A DNA stretch of 64,000 nucleotides from Lepeophtheirus salmonis (taxonomy: Eukaryota; Arthropoda; Copepoda; Siphonostomatoida; Caligidae): positions 2,976,001-3,040,000 of the forward strand of contig NC_052137.2 of assembly GCF_016086655.4 (NCBI RefSeq), read 5' to 3'. A model generated the notes under the pieces. That model did not search any database. It was not told where the DNA came from and saw only the letters and a list, made by a program, of their open reading frames with translations. Below are positions 1-10,998 of this stretch, in pieces. Position 1 is the first letter of the stretch, and every line of letters begins with the position of its first letter. The translations under genes and the position numbers were made by a program.

Positions 1-59
1 TTCTGTGGTAAATAAGTGATTATTTCTCAACAAAGTTTGGTAAAAACATTTTTTTATTA

Positions 60-600
60 TCAATCATTTACGAGCATTGAAAGCATACTTGATGCTGTCG
101 TCGAGCTTAATTGCTTGGAGAAAAACAACAAAGAGATTTTAAAGGCCTTTTTCCTCATGAAGATTAACATAACTTCCATAAAACGCAACATAGACAGACA
201 AAGTGTCAAAGATTGCCTTCAAAGTGGTCGAACACTGTACAACACGGACTACAAAGAACATTAAAATCATACGACAAAGGATTCGGTGAATTCCAAAGAA
301 GAGCCTTCGTAAAATGGTAATGGAGCTAGACATGGCCCACACAACCATGAACAAACTTGTAAAGAAGAATTTGAAGATGTTCCTTTACCATCATCCGAAG
401 AGACAGCTACTTTGGGTTAAAACCAAAGAAAACAAATTCAACCGATCCAAGAAACTCTTCAGTCTGTTAAAGTCAGGCATGGCTCTCAACATTATATTTA
501 TTCATGATAAAGTTTTCTCTGTTCTGGCTAAATGGAACTCTCAAACTGAACGGGTTTTGGCTTTAAAAGGATCTCATACGCCCCTTTTAACCTATCGGAC
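60..600 (+). pseudogene. Mariner-like transposase remnant, N-terminal half
   Basis: Translated in two frames, this stretch gives the DNA-binding half of a mariner-superfamily transposase. A 'VKDCLQSGR' segment (about 200-230) is followed, after a frame change near 235, by 'RTTKNIKIIRQRIR', then 'KKSLRKMVMELDMAHTTMNK' (300-360), a typical second helix-turn-helix. The block holding the first catalytic aspartate is at about 500-550 and reads 'IIFIHDKVFSV' where relatives have an 'FSDEK' motif, so the site is altered. The following 'KWNSQTERV' is also typical. There is at least one frameshift, an internal stop near 285, and no second or third catalytic aspartate. After 600 the sequence becomes A-rich with a piece that also occurs in repeat R2. 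A dead, truncated copy; the family assignment is firm, the lineage is not. Confidence 0.72.
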
Positions 601-689
601 GCAAAAAAAAAAAATCTCGTTGTTACACTTTGATGTTCTCTCCTCAAAAATGAAAGAAAAAAAAAAACACCTTTCAGGTCGCCAATAAC

Positions 690-1274
690 AAAAACTTGCA
701 ACTAAAAAAATGTTTAGGACTATATATATATATGGTATATGTCATATAATCCTTTAAGATTTTTTTTTTCAAATGGCTGTATGTGATAATCTATAAATAA
801 TGACTTTGATATAATTATATTGATAAAATACATATCATTATATTAAAAAAAAACCATTTATTTAAATATTATTTGGTTCTCATCGTTCAATATAATGACT
901 GAAGATGCCTCAGTGACACTCTACATACTATCTACCAAGAAAATAATTGGCAAATGAAAGCTATAAGTCAAATAGATTACGATATGTGATAGAAAAATCG
1001 ATATTGGCAATGAAATACTACTGCTCATTAAAAGTAAAATATAAGTACAGTGGCTAATTTTATGACTTATTTATTTTTAGTAGATTTTTTTTCATTTCAT
1101 ACTTTGCCGTCAACAAAAAATGCAACCTATAATGATTTTTCCAGATATTTATTGTGGATTAGATTTGCCATCTTCGACAAATTATCTTTAATTTCTATCT
1201 ACAAATGATTCTTGTTAACATTTTGGTTGCATCGCAAATTACAAATAAAATAGTAAAAATGGATCTTCAAAATA
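690..1274. other. AT-rich spacer, no gene seen
   Basis: No coding signal. It contains a short (TA)n run at about 720-733 and long A and T tracts. Confidence 0.6.
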
Positions 1275-1430
1275 TTATTTTAAAAGCTGGAACCAATTTA
1301 AGTCTCTTAAATCAAATAAAGGTTGAAACTATAGTTAAACTTCATGGGTATCTTGTATATTCCAACAAAATTGAATACAAAGCTCATATTTAACTCAAAT
1401 ATGTCTATGAAATATTGGCCTGTATATATT
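1275..1430 (+). repeat. Repeat R1, internal fragment
   Basis: Matches the R1 copies at 25.74 and 40.12 kb in the same orientation: a shared stretch 'CTTAAATCAAATAAAGGTT', then 'ATAGTTAAA', 'GGTATCTTGTAT' and 'ACTCAAATATG', ending in an 'AAATATTGG' segment. The open frame of 62 codons across it is a by-product of the repeat and is not read as a gene. Confidence 0.6.
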
Positions 1431-1787
1431 TTGCAGAATAACCGGGTAATCTAAACATTTTCCAATAGAGTGGTCATTTTACGTTTATTTATATGGTCAG
1501 GTAAAATGATTGTGACTAATTTGATTATTAAACAATTTATAGCAAGCAATTTGATCATTACGATTTAATTATGATAAAATTGCCAACACAAGCAATTTGT
1601 TAATAATACAATATCATTGCAAGCAATTTTATAAAATACATCCCATTATATGAAAGGATTGGACATCCCTAATCTAGTGTATTTTCATTGAGATTTATAT
1701 TGGATTCAAACAATCAAACTATTGTATAATAAGCAACATTCCTGAGATACTTCATTCTATTTTGGAAAATATAATTTGGACAACAGG
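1431..1787. other. AT-rich spacer, no gene seen
   Basis: Holds three loose occurrences of 'GCAAGCAATTT' (about 1540-1630) and nothing else recognisable. Confidence 0.5.
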
Positions 1788-2080
1788 TTGTGTAGGTGGA
1801 CAGCTTGTCCATAGGGGGATCAAAACTTATCCTTATCACTATATTAAGTATCAAAGACCCCTTCTAATATATTATAATACATTCCAGCCCACAGCTTACG
1901 CAACTGAACCACTGGTACAAAAGGTGAATCATTACCCCCCGCCACCTGTTCCCTGAGCATCAAGACCCCCTTTTAATATCCTATAATACACTTCACCCCA
2001 TGGGTTGTGCAAGTGAACCGCTGGTCCAAAAGGTGGATCATTATCCACCCCCAATGCTCTCCTGAGCATCAAGGACCCTC
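1788..2080 (+). repeat. Left inverted end of the Ginger-like element, with ~110-bp tandem units
   Basis: Two units, from about 1849 and 1960, and the start of a third at about 2067, each open with 'ATCAA(A)GACCC'. They run through 'TCTAATAT..TATAATACA', 'AACTGAACCACTGGT' or its variant, and 'AAAGGTGGATCATTA'. Their spacing of about 110 bases is seen directly. The same unit recurs inverted at 3308-3503. Confidence 0.7.
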
Positions 2081-2489
2081 GTTATTCACACAAATCAAGG
2101 GCTTGAACTTTTTTTGCTCTTATACTAAGAGGACTCTATAAAGATATGTTAAACTTTGGCGATGATTAATAGCTGTCAAGAGGCTCCTCTGCAGCCTGAG
2201 GGTTCAGGTGTTGTTTAATACTAAAATGTAAGCCAAAAAGTTGAGCAACTTGAATAAACGTGATAAAATACAGGTATATCAAGATGACAATAGTAACAAG
2301 TAATGATCTAATGAAAATTTACATTACAATCGATGATCCTATTTGATAATATTTGAGCTACACGATTTTATATTTCTTTTAAATTATATTAGTTTCTTCA
2401 AATGTAATAATTTAAAAAAAAACATCTTTTGGAACACTTCTCATAATACTGAAATTTTGTAGCAAAATATTTTAAAATAATTTTCTCCT

Positions 2490-3300
2490 ATAAATAAACA
2501 CATGAACTAAATAAATTACTTTTGCAGCAGGTTGTAGTATTATGGCATTTGCTATTACAGATGTATCCTTTTTTTTTTGCAGATGAACCTATTTGTTTGG
2601 AGCTTGTGCAATTGTATTGCTTAAAGCCTTGTCCATTTCCATCCAACAGAATTGATGCAGTCAGTCGTAGTGTAACTTCCTTCTCTCTGAGAACTTCATC
2701 AATACTGAGGAAGTACTCTGACGCACTGTCCACAGCCTTCTTAAACTATCTGAGTAGAGTTGCATCATCTTTTGCTTGTTCTTCTTGCTTGTGATTAGCT
2801 CCTCTCTGTTGCTCTTGGCTGCTGAGTAGATTGTCAATCTGAGTACTTTAGATATGTCCAATCCTCTTCATTCTTCCCCATGGTAACACTAGAAAGTTCT
2901 AAAGCGTGTTATTTAGGGTCGCAGATGGAACAATTTTGTTCCTTGTATACAGATCTTTGACAGAATATACATTTCGTGTCATCAACCGATGTTGTCTCTA
3001 TAACCTCCACTTCGGGCCTTTCCTGGTCTATATGTCCATATATCTTTCATAGCTGCTACTCCGCAGTTCTATCACACTTTTTGGTTAAATGTAAGCCTCA
3101 AGTCAGATGTAGATCAAATAGCCATACATTGCTTGGTATGGACTTTGCCCAATAGCCGAGTGAAAACACAATTCTTAGTACACTGAATAAACCACTGTCC
3201 TTCAGCCAACATACTTATCTTGTCGTCACACTGACACATCATAAAAATATCCTGAATGTCTCTATTGGCTCTCTCATATGATTCCTGAGATTATGAGTGA
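2490..3300 (-). pseudogene. Integrase remnant, KRBA2/Ginger type
   Basis: The minus strand from about 3300 leftward reads 'ESYERANRDIQD', then 'MCQCDDKISMLAEGQWFIQ' and 'TKNCVFTRLLGK'. This is the last part of an integrase core, including the region of its catalytic glutamate, as found in KRAB-A-domain-containing-2-like and Ginger proteins. After a decayed middle (about 2880-3100, several stops) comes a tail with 'KEVTLRLTASILLDGNGQG' and a cysteine-rich end 'KKKGYICNSKCHNTTTCCK' (about 2560-2590), the usual C-terminus of this protein group. The first two catalytic aspartates and the zinc-binding N-terminus are missing. At least two frame changes are needed to join the blocks. Dead copy; the KRBA2/Ginger match is from remembered family features. 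Confidence 0.65.
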
Positions 3301-3307
3301 TGGGGCT

Positions 3308-3535
3308 TTCCATGCATAAGTTCACTTGCACTACCCGAGGGTGAAGGTATATTATAGACTATTAGAAGGGGTTCTTAATGCAAAATTTAAGCAGTGGCAG
3401 TGGCTAATGATCCACCTTTTCGACCAGTGGTTCACTTGCACAGTGCATGGATCGGGGTGTATCATAGGATAGTAGAAGGGATTTTTGATACACACGATAG
3501 CAACAGAGATGGATTTTGATCTCCCTTGTTGACAA
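3308..3535 (-). repeat. Right inverted end of the Ginger-like element
   Basis: Read on the minus strand it repeats the left end: a 'GAGATCAAAATCC' segment, then 'TATCAAAAATCCCTTCTA', 'GTGCAAGTGAACCACTGGTC', 'AAAAGGTGGATCATTAG', then a second unit opening 'AAGAACCCCTTCTAATAG'. Unit spacing is again about 110 bases. Confidence 0.7.
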
Positions 3536-3953
3536 CCAAGTTTACATACCTCTTTTGGAATAGCTCATGTGGTTACTGAGGGTGTACCGTCTCACAGCGC
3601 CTGACTACGTGGGCAATATCAAGTCCAATGTCATTCCTTGGATCGATAATAACTTGAGGATTTTATTGTTCCTGCTGGATGGAGCATCTCTTTATATTGC
3701 CGATCTCACAGAAATCGTCCTTTTGGAAACTCTATTCTTTAGTCCTAACATCCATTCCTTGGACTTTCCTTTCTGGCCATACTTCGAGTGTAAGGCTTGC
3801 CACATTCACGACCCAAGTATTGCCTCCTTGAAGTCCTATGTGGATGAGTACTGGGCTGCAGTGATTGAAGACATGATCTTCCATAGCTGTAGGGCCTTCA
3901 GGAATCGCCTGGGGGCCGTCTTCGAGGTTGAAGGAGGTTGCATTGATGATTAA
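3531..3953 (+). pseudogene. Mariner-like transposase C-terminal fragment
   Basis: One frame gives 'QVYIPLLE' (about 3539), then 'LLDGASLYIADLTE' with the second catalytic aspartate, 'PNIHSLDFPFWPYFECKACH' with the third, and the standard ending 'HSCRAFRNRLGAVFEVEGGC' followed by a stop at 3953. The spacing between the two aspartates is about ten residues shorter than in intact relatives, so part is deleted. The N-terminal half is absent: the fragment starts at the right border of the Ginger-like element, suggesting one insertion cut the other. Its codons look less eroded than those of the neighbouring integrase. Confidence 0.75.
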
Positions 3954-3959
3954 GATAGA

Positions 3960-5576
3960 GGACTTTCATGGAAAGATTTTCAAAAATTATTACCATAAAA
4001 TTAGAGTAACGAGGTGAAATGTAATGAAATTAAATCAAATGAGACTAAACGTAAAAGTTATTTCGTTAGACCTGGTATTTAACACTTGAAAAGGGTTTTT
4101 TTTTTTTGTTTTCAAAAGTTTCTTGAAGGAAGAAGATTTAAGTATTAAGTAACTACACGTGAGTGTACCCATAAAAAAATAGTTTGGGAATTGGAGTAAT
4201 TCCTGCATATGTTCTTGCAAGATACGGAGAGGGATTCTTATTTATTTACTGTCTATCAGCTCAGTTTACAGCTCATTTAATAGAACTTCATAATAGCTCT
4301 GAATATATATGCTTTTCTCCCAAGCATTATTTCAAATTGTAAGTGAAGTCATACTTTTTTCATCTCTACTCATTACTCTCAAAAAGGTTCAACTAGGCAC
4401 TTTTGAAGTACATTTATAAATTTAATTAGAATACTCATAGCCAATGAATAAATTTTTCATATTAAAATATCTTACTCTCAAAAGTGAAACCCGATTGAAT
4501 CAATATTTGATGAGGAATCAAAAACACTTTAACTATACATTTTAACAAAACTATTTTAATTAAGTAAGTTTATTTCAGTATTTTACGTCTGTACATATAT
4601 TAAAAATACTTTTAAAAAAATTAAAATTTATATTTGTACATATATTATTTACTAATGTATTTTAAAAGTTATTCAAAAAAATATACTTTTTTTGTAAAAG
4701 TTGTATCAAATTAATTTATTTTTTATGATCTATTAAAAGGAGAAATATGATGGCTATAGTTTTTTCTCTACAATAATACGTTAACAGGGCCGTAATCACC
4801 GGGCCTGGGTTTCCAATATTTTTTTCAGTAGTGGTTTTAATGGCGAGTCATCCATAGTCACTCCAGTCAGCCACCCTAACAATACCGTAATTACGGCATT
4901 GGTTAATTAGCAATGTAAGTATTCCATTACACAATATTAAATAAATATTGTGTAATGCTTTATTTTTAATTAATGATAATATAAGAATTAAAGAAGTATT
5001 GATGGTTTGCTTCGAAAGAGGAAGGAAAAAAAATATAAACAAAAAATGAAATGACTATGGATGTGAATATTGGATAAAATTTGGGGCCTTCTATAACATT
5101 TTAACTCTAAAAATTTATCTCTAGGTATTTCCACAATTTTGTCTTTTTCCCGGTTTATACAATTCCATTTGTCAAATTTTGGACTTTTTTAAAAATTATT
5201 ATGCCAAACTTGTTCAAGATTTATCAAAAATCCCTCCTCCCAAGAAAAATTACTACCTTCTTATCACTGTTCTTGCTAGATTTCATGGGGTGGGATTTGG
5301 GATTATTCCCTTAATGTCACAGCTAAATGTCATGATAGCTAAGAGCTGTATACAGCCAATTAATTTGAACATCAAGACAACGTGTCATTTTCTATATTGT
5401 TGGCAATCTAAGCAGTATTTTTATGGTCTAAAGCTGCCATAACTATTTTTTCTATCTTGAGATGAGAAAATCTAAGTAAAAGGTCTAACCACGAGAGTAA
5501 ATTTGATGATTTTTGGTGGATTTGTAAATGTAAGCTCTCATAAAACAGAGAGAAGAATTGAGGATCAACATCTGAG
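3960..5576. other. AT-rich spacer, no gene seen
   Basis: About 1.6 kb of AT-rich DNA. An open frame of 87 codons at 5179-5442 shows no recognisable motif and is not supported as a gene. Confidence 0.5.
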
Positions 5577-6235
5577 TACCGCATGGTCACCCATAAAAAT
5601 CTGAACACTTTGAATGTTAAACTTCACCAAGATATAATGAAGTAATTAACAATAAAATTTCAACAAAATTAATGAAATAAATAGATGTGTGTCTATGCTC
5701 TCTTAATCGTTAACGCAGCAGCCCCAAGAGGCAATGATGGCTTCCAGAAGTAGCAGGAGGCCTGGTATCCACCACGGATGGCGTCTCATGTTAGTCAATG
5801 CTAGCTGACAGTGGTTTTGAGGGCCTTGGTGTTTGCTTGACGGACACTTCAGGTCTTACCCTATATATGCACTCAAAAGGTTTTATCAAGGGGGTTGATA
5901 TTAGGACTGTAGGGTGCCAAAAATGTCAAAAAAGAGTCCAAAAGAGTCTTGTAACGGAGGAGATGGGTTTCTTTGATTGCTGTTGTCAAAAGTTGCTTCT
6001 CCACCGTCACAAGTCTCTTTCCACTCACATTTGATAGCTCTATGGACAGTCTTGCGTGAAACCCCGAGATCTCTTGCATGTGCTCTCATAGACTTGAGGG
6101 GATTGGCCTGGATTTATTTCTTTAACTCTTCCGAGTCCAGTTTGGCCTGTTTGACTGAGCCTGTTTTCCTTTCCAACATTTTGTACTTGCTAACTACAAG
6201 GAGTGCACGAGTGGAAATTCATTGAAAGGATATCA
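5577..6235 (-). mobile_element. Family-A mariner, internally deleted and truncated at its 5' side
   Basis: The left boundary 'TACCGCATGGTCACC' (5577) followed by 'AAAATCTGAACACTTT' is the family-A terminal repeat seen at 9.38, 51.19, 52.05 and 61.11 kb. On the minus strand coding starts at the right with 'SVKQAKLDSEELKK', 'QANPLKSMRAHARDLGVSRK' and 'TVHRAIKCEWKE' (helix-turn-helix region), passes frameshifts, and jumps to a C-terminal 'LLLLLEAIIASWGCCVND' at about 5700-5740. None of the three catalytic aspartate blocks is present. The right terminal repeat is missing. Non-autonomous relic. Confidence 0.72.
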
Positions 6236-6239
6236 AAAA

Positions 6240-6894
6240 ATAGGAATTTAATATTCATAATAAATAAACATATAGGATATAAGAATAAAAATATGCTTAA
6301 ACAAACCAAAAACAAATCAACTTTAGAAATTAAGGAAAAATGAATAAAAGGTCGTATTGTTAAGAGTTTAATTTACAATTTTTGTAGTCCAAAGTTATAA
6401 GTTGGTTGGATATGTTGTCTTATTTAGCATAAATAAACAACAAAACTATATTCGATGTTAATATATTATCCATTTTTTATCAAAAAATGAGATTTGAGTA
6501 ATAAAAATGAAGAAAAACTTCCAAATGTATGCGCGTAATAAGCGGTACCGACAGATAATATTTATTTATTGGCAGAATGTTGTGAACTCTAAAATACTTA
6601 TATCATGAGGCAAGTTTGAAGAAGTATTGTTAAAATATTTTTGCCAAATATAATATTCATTTATAATTCAGTAACTGGATTCAGATCAATGGTTTAAAGA
6701 AACAGCACCAAAATTTCCTTTTTTGGTGATTTAACTGATATTCAAATCAAAACTCGTCCATGAAGGACCATTTTTTTGGGACGTTTGATGGTTATTTTCT
6801 CGTTTAGAGGAATAAAATGTAAAATAAAAATATCTGGCAATACCAAATTCTCAACCTTTGTAATTTCGGTACAATCTAGTGTATATGTCTTTCT
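6240..6894. other. AT-rich spacer, no gene seen
   Basis: No coding or repeat structure that I can name. Confidence 0.5.
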
Positions 6895-6990
6895 GTCACG
6901 GTCGATTGTAGCTGATTTAATAAAACGTTGTGAAAGCTAAGCTGCTCTCCATCCAATCATACTTGGAATTGTCAGGTTTATCACTTGTCA
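6895..6990 (-). repeat. Repeat R2, head fragment
   Basis: Read on the minus strand: 'CCTGACAATTCC', then 'GAGAGCAGCTTAGC', 'ACGTTTTATTAAATCAGCT'. This is the R2 head seen at 10.74, 16.43 and 35.36 kb. Confidence 0.6.
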
Positions 6991-7529
6991 TTTTTGGGGT
7001 TTTTTCATTAAACCCAAACGGTAGGTTAAATTATATGTAACTCTATGCATGACTCTTATCTTCCTTTTGGCGGTTCGTGTGGAAGAGGAAGAACAAAGTA
7101 AAATATAAGAAAAAGCGCGAAAAAAAATTCTGATTTAGAAATCATTAACAAGTAGAAAAGGCAATACAATATGTTTACATTCAAATTGCTATTTTTGTAC
7201 AAAAAAAAGAAAAAAATTATACATATATAAACATCGGTAAAAAGAGCTAGATTTACAATTTCGCTGCAAATTGAAACTAAATCCTACCTTTCGTCATAAG
7301 GGTTAATATTACCTAGTGGTACACTTAATTTATATTTTAATAAATAGGAAATTAATTTGTCAATGGTCTTCAAACTCGCTAAAAGATAGTTTTTGTGACT
7401 CAAAATTACTTATGCAAAGTTTCGACGCAATTAAAATCCAAACAAACATGATTGAGTTAAATTGAGCAACAAAGGAGTGAAATTTTGAAGCTATTCGCAT
7501 GCAACATGTCCCCCATTACCATATCTAAG
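6991..7529. other. AT-rich spacer, no gene seen
   Basis: Nothing recognisable. Confidence 0.5.
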
Positions 7530-8012
7530 TAGTTCAGATCAGCTTCAGAAAGACATGTCTTCAGATCGAAAAATCCAGCTGGAATCATGGTATTGCGCAT
7601 TGTGGCCAGCACAGCCGAAGTCTCCCTCCCATTTTTTTGTTAAGGAAGGAACGGCTCAATGCAGATGCTTACATGTAACTTCTGAATAACAACCTGATAC
7701 TGTGGGCCACAGAAAAGTACGGGAACAATTTTTTTTTCACTCAACACGGAGCTCCGTGTCATTGCTCCGCTAAGACCCAGGCCTTCCTGAGAGACAACGA
7801 ACCCTTTTGTAGAAACTGGCCGCCCTCCTCTCTAGAAGCAAAACCCTTGGAATACTCTAACAAGGCACGTCTTAAGAGAGGGTTTGATCTGCTCCTCAGA
7901 GGAGTGTCCAGTATCTAGAGGCTTCCTTCAAGAAAGTGATTTTCATTCAATGACTGCAAGGGTTTTAGTCCTCGTATGGAGGTAATTATTAGGGCTGAGG
8001 TCTCACATATTG
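7530..8012 (+). pseudogene. Mariner/maT-like transposase remnant, catalytic half
   Basis: Two frames together give 'GIMVLRIVASTAEVSLP' (about 7580-7630), 'WATEKYGNNFFF', 'TQHGAPCHCSAKTQAFLRDN' (7740-7800), 'WPPSSLEAKPLEYSNKARL' and an ending like 'GFSPRMEVIIRAEVSHIE' with a stop near 7990. In the second catalytic block the aspartate has become histidine (TQHGAP), and in the third it has become glutamate (KPLEYS), so this copy could not cut DNA even if its frame were intact. There are 34 residues between the two sites, but the surrounding words look like the 37-residue lineage with three residues lost. No N-terminal domain was found upstream. Confidence 0.68.
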
Positions 8013-9376
8013 AATAAAAGTTGTGTCAAGCACTATTTCAAATGATTTTCTTAAATAATTCTCCTCACAAAACCTCTTATTTTAATTCTACACTTGAAAT
8101 ATTAAAAATAATAAAATTTGAACCACTAGATAAGATCAACCATGTAACAATTAAAAGGGTTTTACATATATATTTATTTATTTTTAATGAAAAGAATGCC
8201 CAATACTTTAAAGAATTATTTGGAAGAACGTGAACACAAGAAAAAGGACTATTGTTTTCTTCTACATCTCAAGACTATGTTCCCTTAACAAAAACTTTCT
8301 CTCCTTCCTTAGGTACGGACACTACTAGGCAATAAATTAAGACAGAAAAAAAAAGAGTCTTTTATTTTTTTATATAGAAAAAAGTAATATAAAAATGTGG
8401 GAAGTTGTGTCCATTAATTAGTTAATTTTCTTCATTGTGCCCATATATAAATACATACATAAATATCGATGAGGATCTTTAATTATCTTAAAAAATAGGC
8501 CTGGATATGTAGGTACAATATGTGTATACTAGAATGGCTCTTAAAATGTTTCATTTATTAGAAATATTGGAGGATATAAAATATTTGAGCCACATTGATC
8601 ACTTAGCGATAGTACCCAGATTGTCGTTGCTCTAGGTCCTCAACTGATCACAGAGATCATTTTTGTATAAAAATTACTCATACAATTTTTTCTTTTTTTA
8701 ATTCTTCAAAAATTTACGACTTACTTGATAAAATACAGATTTTTCCTAAAACAAAGGTCATACAAAGATGATCCAAATTTGTACTTTTTTATTTATCTAA
8801 GTAAACAATGAGCGCTCTTGCAAATTTTGAAATGTATTAGTTGAATTGTTTGTCTGTGATACGCTAAAGAAAAGACAAGACAAGTGGAAGACTACATTTC
8901 ATGAAACATCACTTATTGTTATTTTGTAAATGGAGATATGGAATTATCATACAAGTTAATAAAAAAATTGTTGATTAAAATTATGTTGCATTCAATTGAT
9001 TATTTGCACTAAAAAACTGTAATGTGTACTATTTAGATTAAATCAAAAAAAAAAAAGTCTAAGAAAGTGTAGACAGTAACAGTTGAGCTACCTTCGAATA
9101 TTTGAAAGTTAGCCAATGACATGAATAGACTAAAAGGAACATTTTTGAGCCCTAAGAACGTCATATTTCGAACATGTAAAAAAAAATTAGTTACCCAACC
9201 GGCTATTGATCACATGAGGATATGAAAGAAAGATATAATGAGATTATAGAGCTTTTTTGTACTACCTCTGATTAGCTAAGTTGGAACTTTAACAAATATA
9301 ATACAATTTAGCCATTCCGGAGTAATTTACTATGTTAGATATTGGACATCATAAGGGGGTTATTCAATTATTATAC
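8013..9376. other. AT-rich spacer, no gene seen
   Basis: About 1.36 kb without coding signal; the frame at 8021-8233 has no motif. Confidence 0.5.
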
Positions 9377-9953
9377 CGAGTGGTCCATTAAAGTCTGAAC
9401 ACTTTCAATTATAAACTTCCACATGATATAAATTATTTATTAAAAATATATATTTTATATAATAAATAGATATGTGTCTGAGCTTTCTTCATAATTAATG
9501 TAGCCATCCTTAGGGTCAATGATGCCTTCCAGGCGGTGGTGGAAGGCCAGGCATACTCTGCAAATATAATCTTCTATTATAGTGTCCCATTGACAGATGA
9601 AAGTGGTTTTGAGGTTTTCGGTATTTGGTTGACACGAACAATTTTCTTTAACTCCTCCGGGTCTATTTTGACAGATCCCTTCTTCCTCTCCAACGTTAAA
9701 GGACTTACCAACGGCGTAGATGGTTATCCTGGAGATGCCCAACTGCTTGGAGTGCACAAATGGAAATTTGTCAATCTGTTTCAAGTGGCATTATCTCGAC
9801 TTGTACGTAAGCTAGAGAGCTCAGATTTGTTTTTGTTTTTTGTACTTATTTATACATGTTTTAATAATGCGGAACATGAATTAATTTTAATCACTAAACC
9901 TTCATTAGTTATTTAATTAATAAATGTTCAGATTTCAATGAACCATCCGGTGA
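9377..9953 (-). mobile_element. Family-A mariner, MITE-like internal deletion with both ends
   Basis: Inverted ends are visible: left 'ACCGAGTGGTCCATTAAAG', right on the minus strand 'ACCGGATGGTTCATTGAAA', both followed by TCTGAACA. The minus-strand frame at 9455-9784 joins a short N-terminal piece ('HSKQLGISRITIYAVGKSF', 'EEEGICQNRPGGVKEN') directly to the C-terminal tail ('WDTIIEDYICRVCLAFHHRL', 'EGIIDPKDGYIN'). All three catalytic blocks and most of the DNA-binding region are gone, leaving about 577 bases. Such derivatives move only if an intact relative supplies transposase. Confidence 0.78.
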
Positions 9954-10699
9954 TATACACTTTTTCACTCTAAAAACCCTTGATTATTATTCAAGATTAT
10001 TTCTATTTGGACTCCTCTCATATTTATTATTTTATGGTCTTTCTTTCTTATGCAGAAAATATGAAAAAAGTCAAGATAATATATTTTTTACTTTATTACT
10101 ATAATTTTTTTAAATCATTTTTTTCTTCGTTTTTCCCAAATCAACGTTTTTTACTTGATAAAATAAATAAAAAGTCCCCAAAAATAAGCATTTAAGGGTA
10201 AATTCCCATATTAAGAACCAAAATAAGCCTACTCAACACAATCATTAACAATGTACTTTACTTCTATGTAGTTACAACAACACTTGGAAAACCTTAAATT
10301 GTTGCACTTAAATTATATATTCTGGGCATGGCTTTGATTTGCACTTCTTTTATGTGTATGGGAAAAAATGGCTTCTTTTGTTTTGCATGGTTATTTTATT
10401 TTTGCCTGTAGAATTTAAGAGATTCACGTGTCCTGTGTATGAATGCAGGCTAATTAATTAAATAGATTTACATAGAAGGCGAACAGAATAAATATTTTTT
10501 ATTAATGTTTTTGCATTATTTATTATTTTTGTGAGAAAGGGAGGAGAAAGTAAAATATTGCAAAAATATTTTACCTTTGAACCAATGAGTCTTTATTTTT
10601 ACTTTTTGAACATTATGACGTAAAAGTCAATTTGTGCTACGATTAACAGTGATGAACATATTATAATGATCTGGCGTTAATCTTAAAACAATAACTGAA
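9954..10699. other. AT-rich spacer, no gene seen
   Basis: No coding or repeat signal that I can name. Confidence 0.5.
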
Positions 10700-10998
10700 A
10701 ATTAGTACAGTCACCCTAACAATTAAAATATTGTTTGGGGGAAGAACAGCTTAGCTATCATGACGTTTTATTTGATCAGCTTCGAGCAGCTATGACAGGA
10801 AGGAAATAAACACAAATCTCACTCCTCATATAGCAAGGACATAAGTAGGAATTACTCCAATGTCGATCCTCAATTCTACTATGAGTCCAACAAGGACTCC
10901 ACAAAAAATGATTGTTCACGATTACTTTATACCTATATATTCTCTCTCCAAGAATATAACAATAATGATAACAGCTTTGGAAAGTAAAAAAACATATA
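10700..10998 (+). repeat. Repeat R2, left part, split by a mariner
   Basis: Contains the head ('CACCCTAACAATT', 'GAACAGCTTAGCTATCATGA', 'CGTTTTATTTGATCAGCTTC') and the middle ('CGATCCTCAATTCTACTATG', 'AGTCCAACAAGGACTC'). It is interrupted at the TA at 10997 by a mariner and resumes at 11918. Confidence 0.75.

Larger units (their letters stand above)
1788..3535 (-). mobile_element. Ginger/KRBA2-like DNA transposon with long compound inverted ends
   Basis: A decayed integrase gene on the minus strand is framed by long inverted ends. The left end begins near 'TTGTGTAGG' (1788) and the right end, read on the minus strand, near 'TTGTCAACAAGG' (3535). Behind both come a 'GGGATCAAAA'-type segment and about two copies of a ~110-bp unit. 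That both ends share this order is direct evidence that they are the two ends of one element. No clean target duplication is visible, and the right boundary abuts a mariner fragment, so the exact edges could be off by 10-20 bases. Ginger elements are cut-and-paste transposons with a retroviral-type integrase and inverted repeats; the class assignment rests on the integrase remnant. Confidence 0.6.

Noticed and set aside
2522..2794. 90-codon plus-strand frame
   Set aside because: It is the opposite-strand shadow of the integrase tail, whose cysteine-rich end is the recognisable signal.
5179..5442. 87-codon open frame on the plus strand
   Set aside because: No motif, no neighbouring gene structure, AT-rich codons; fits chance.
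8021..8233. 70-codon frame after the mariner remnant at 7.5 kb
   Set aside because: No transposase words; lies beyond the C-terminal stop of that remnant.
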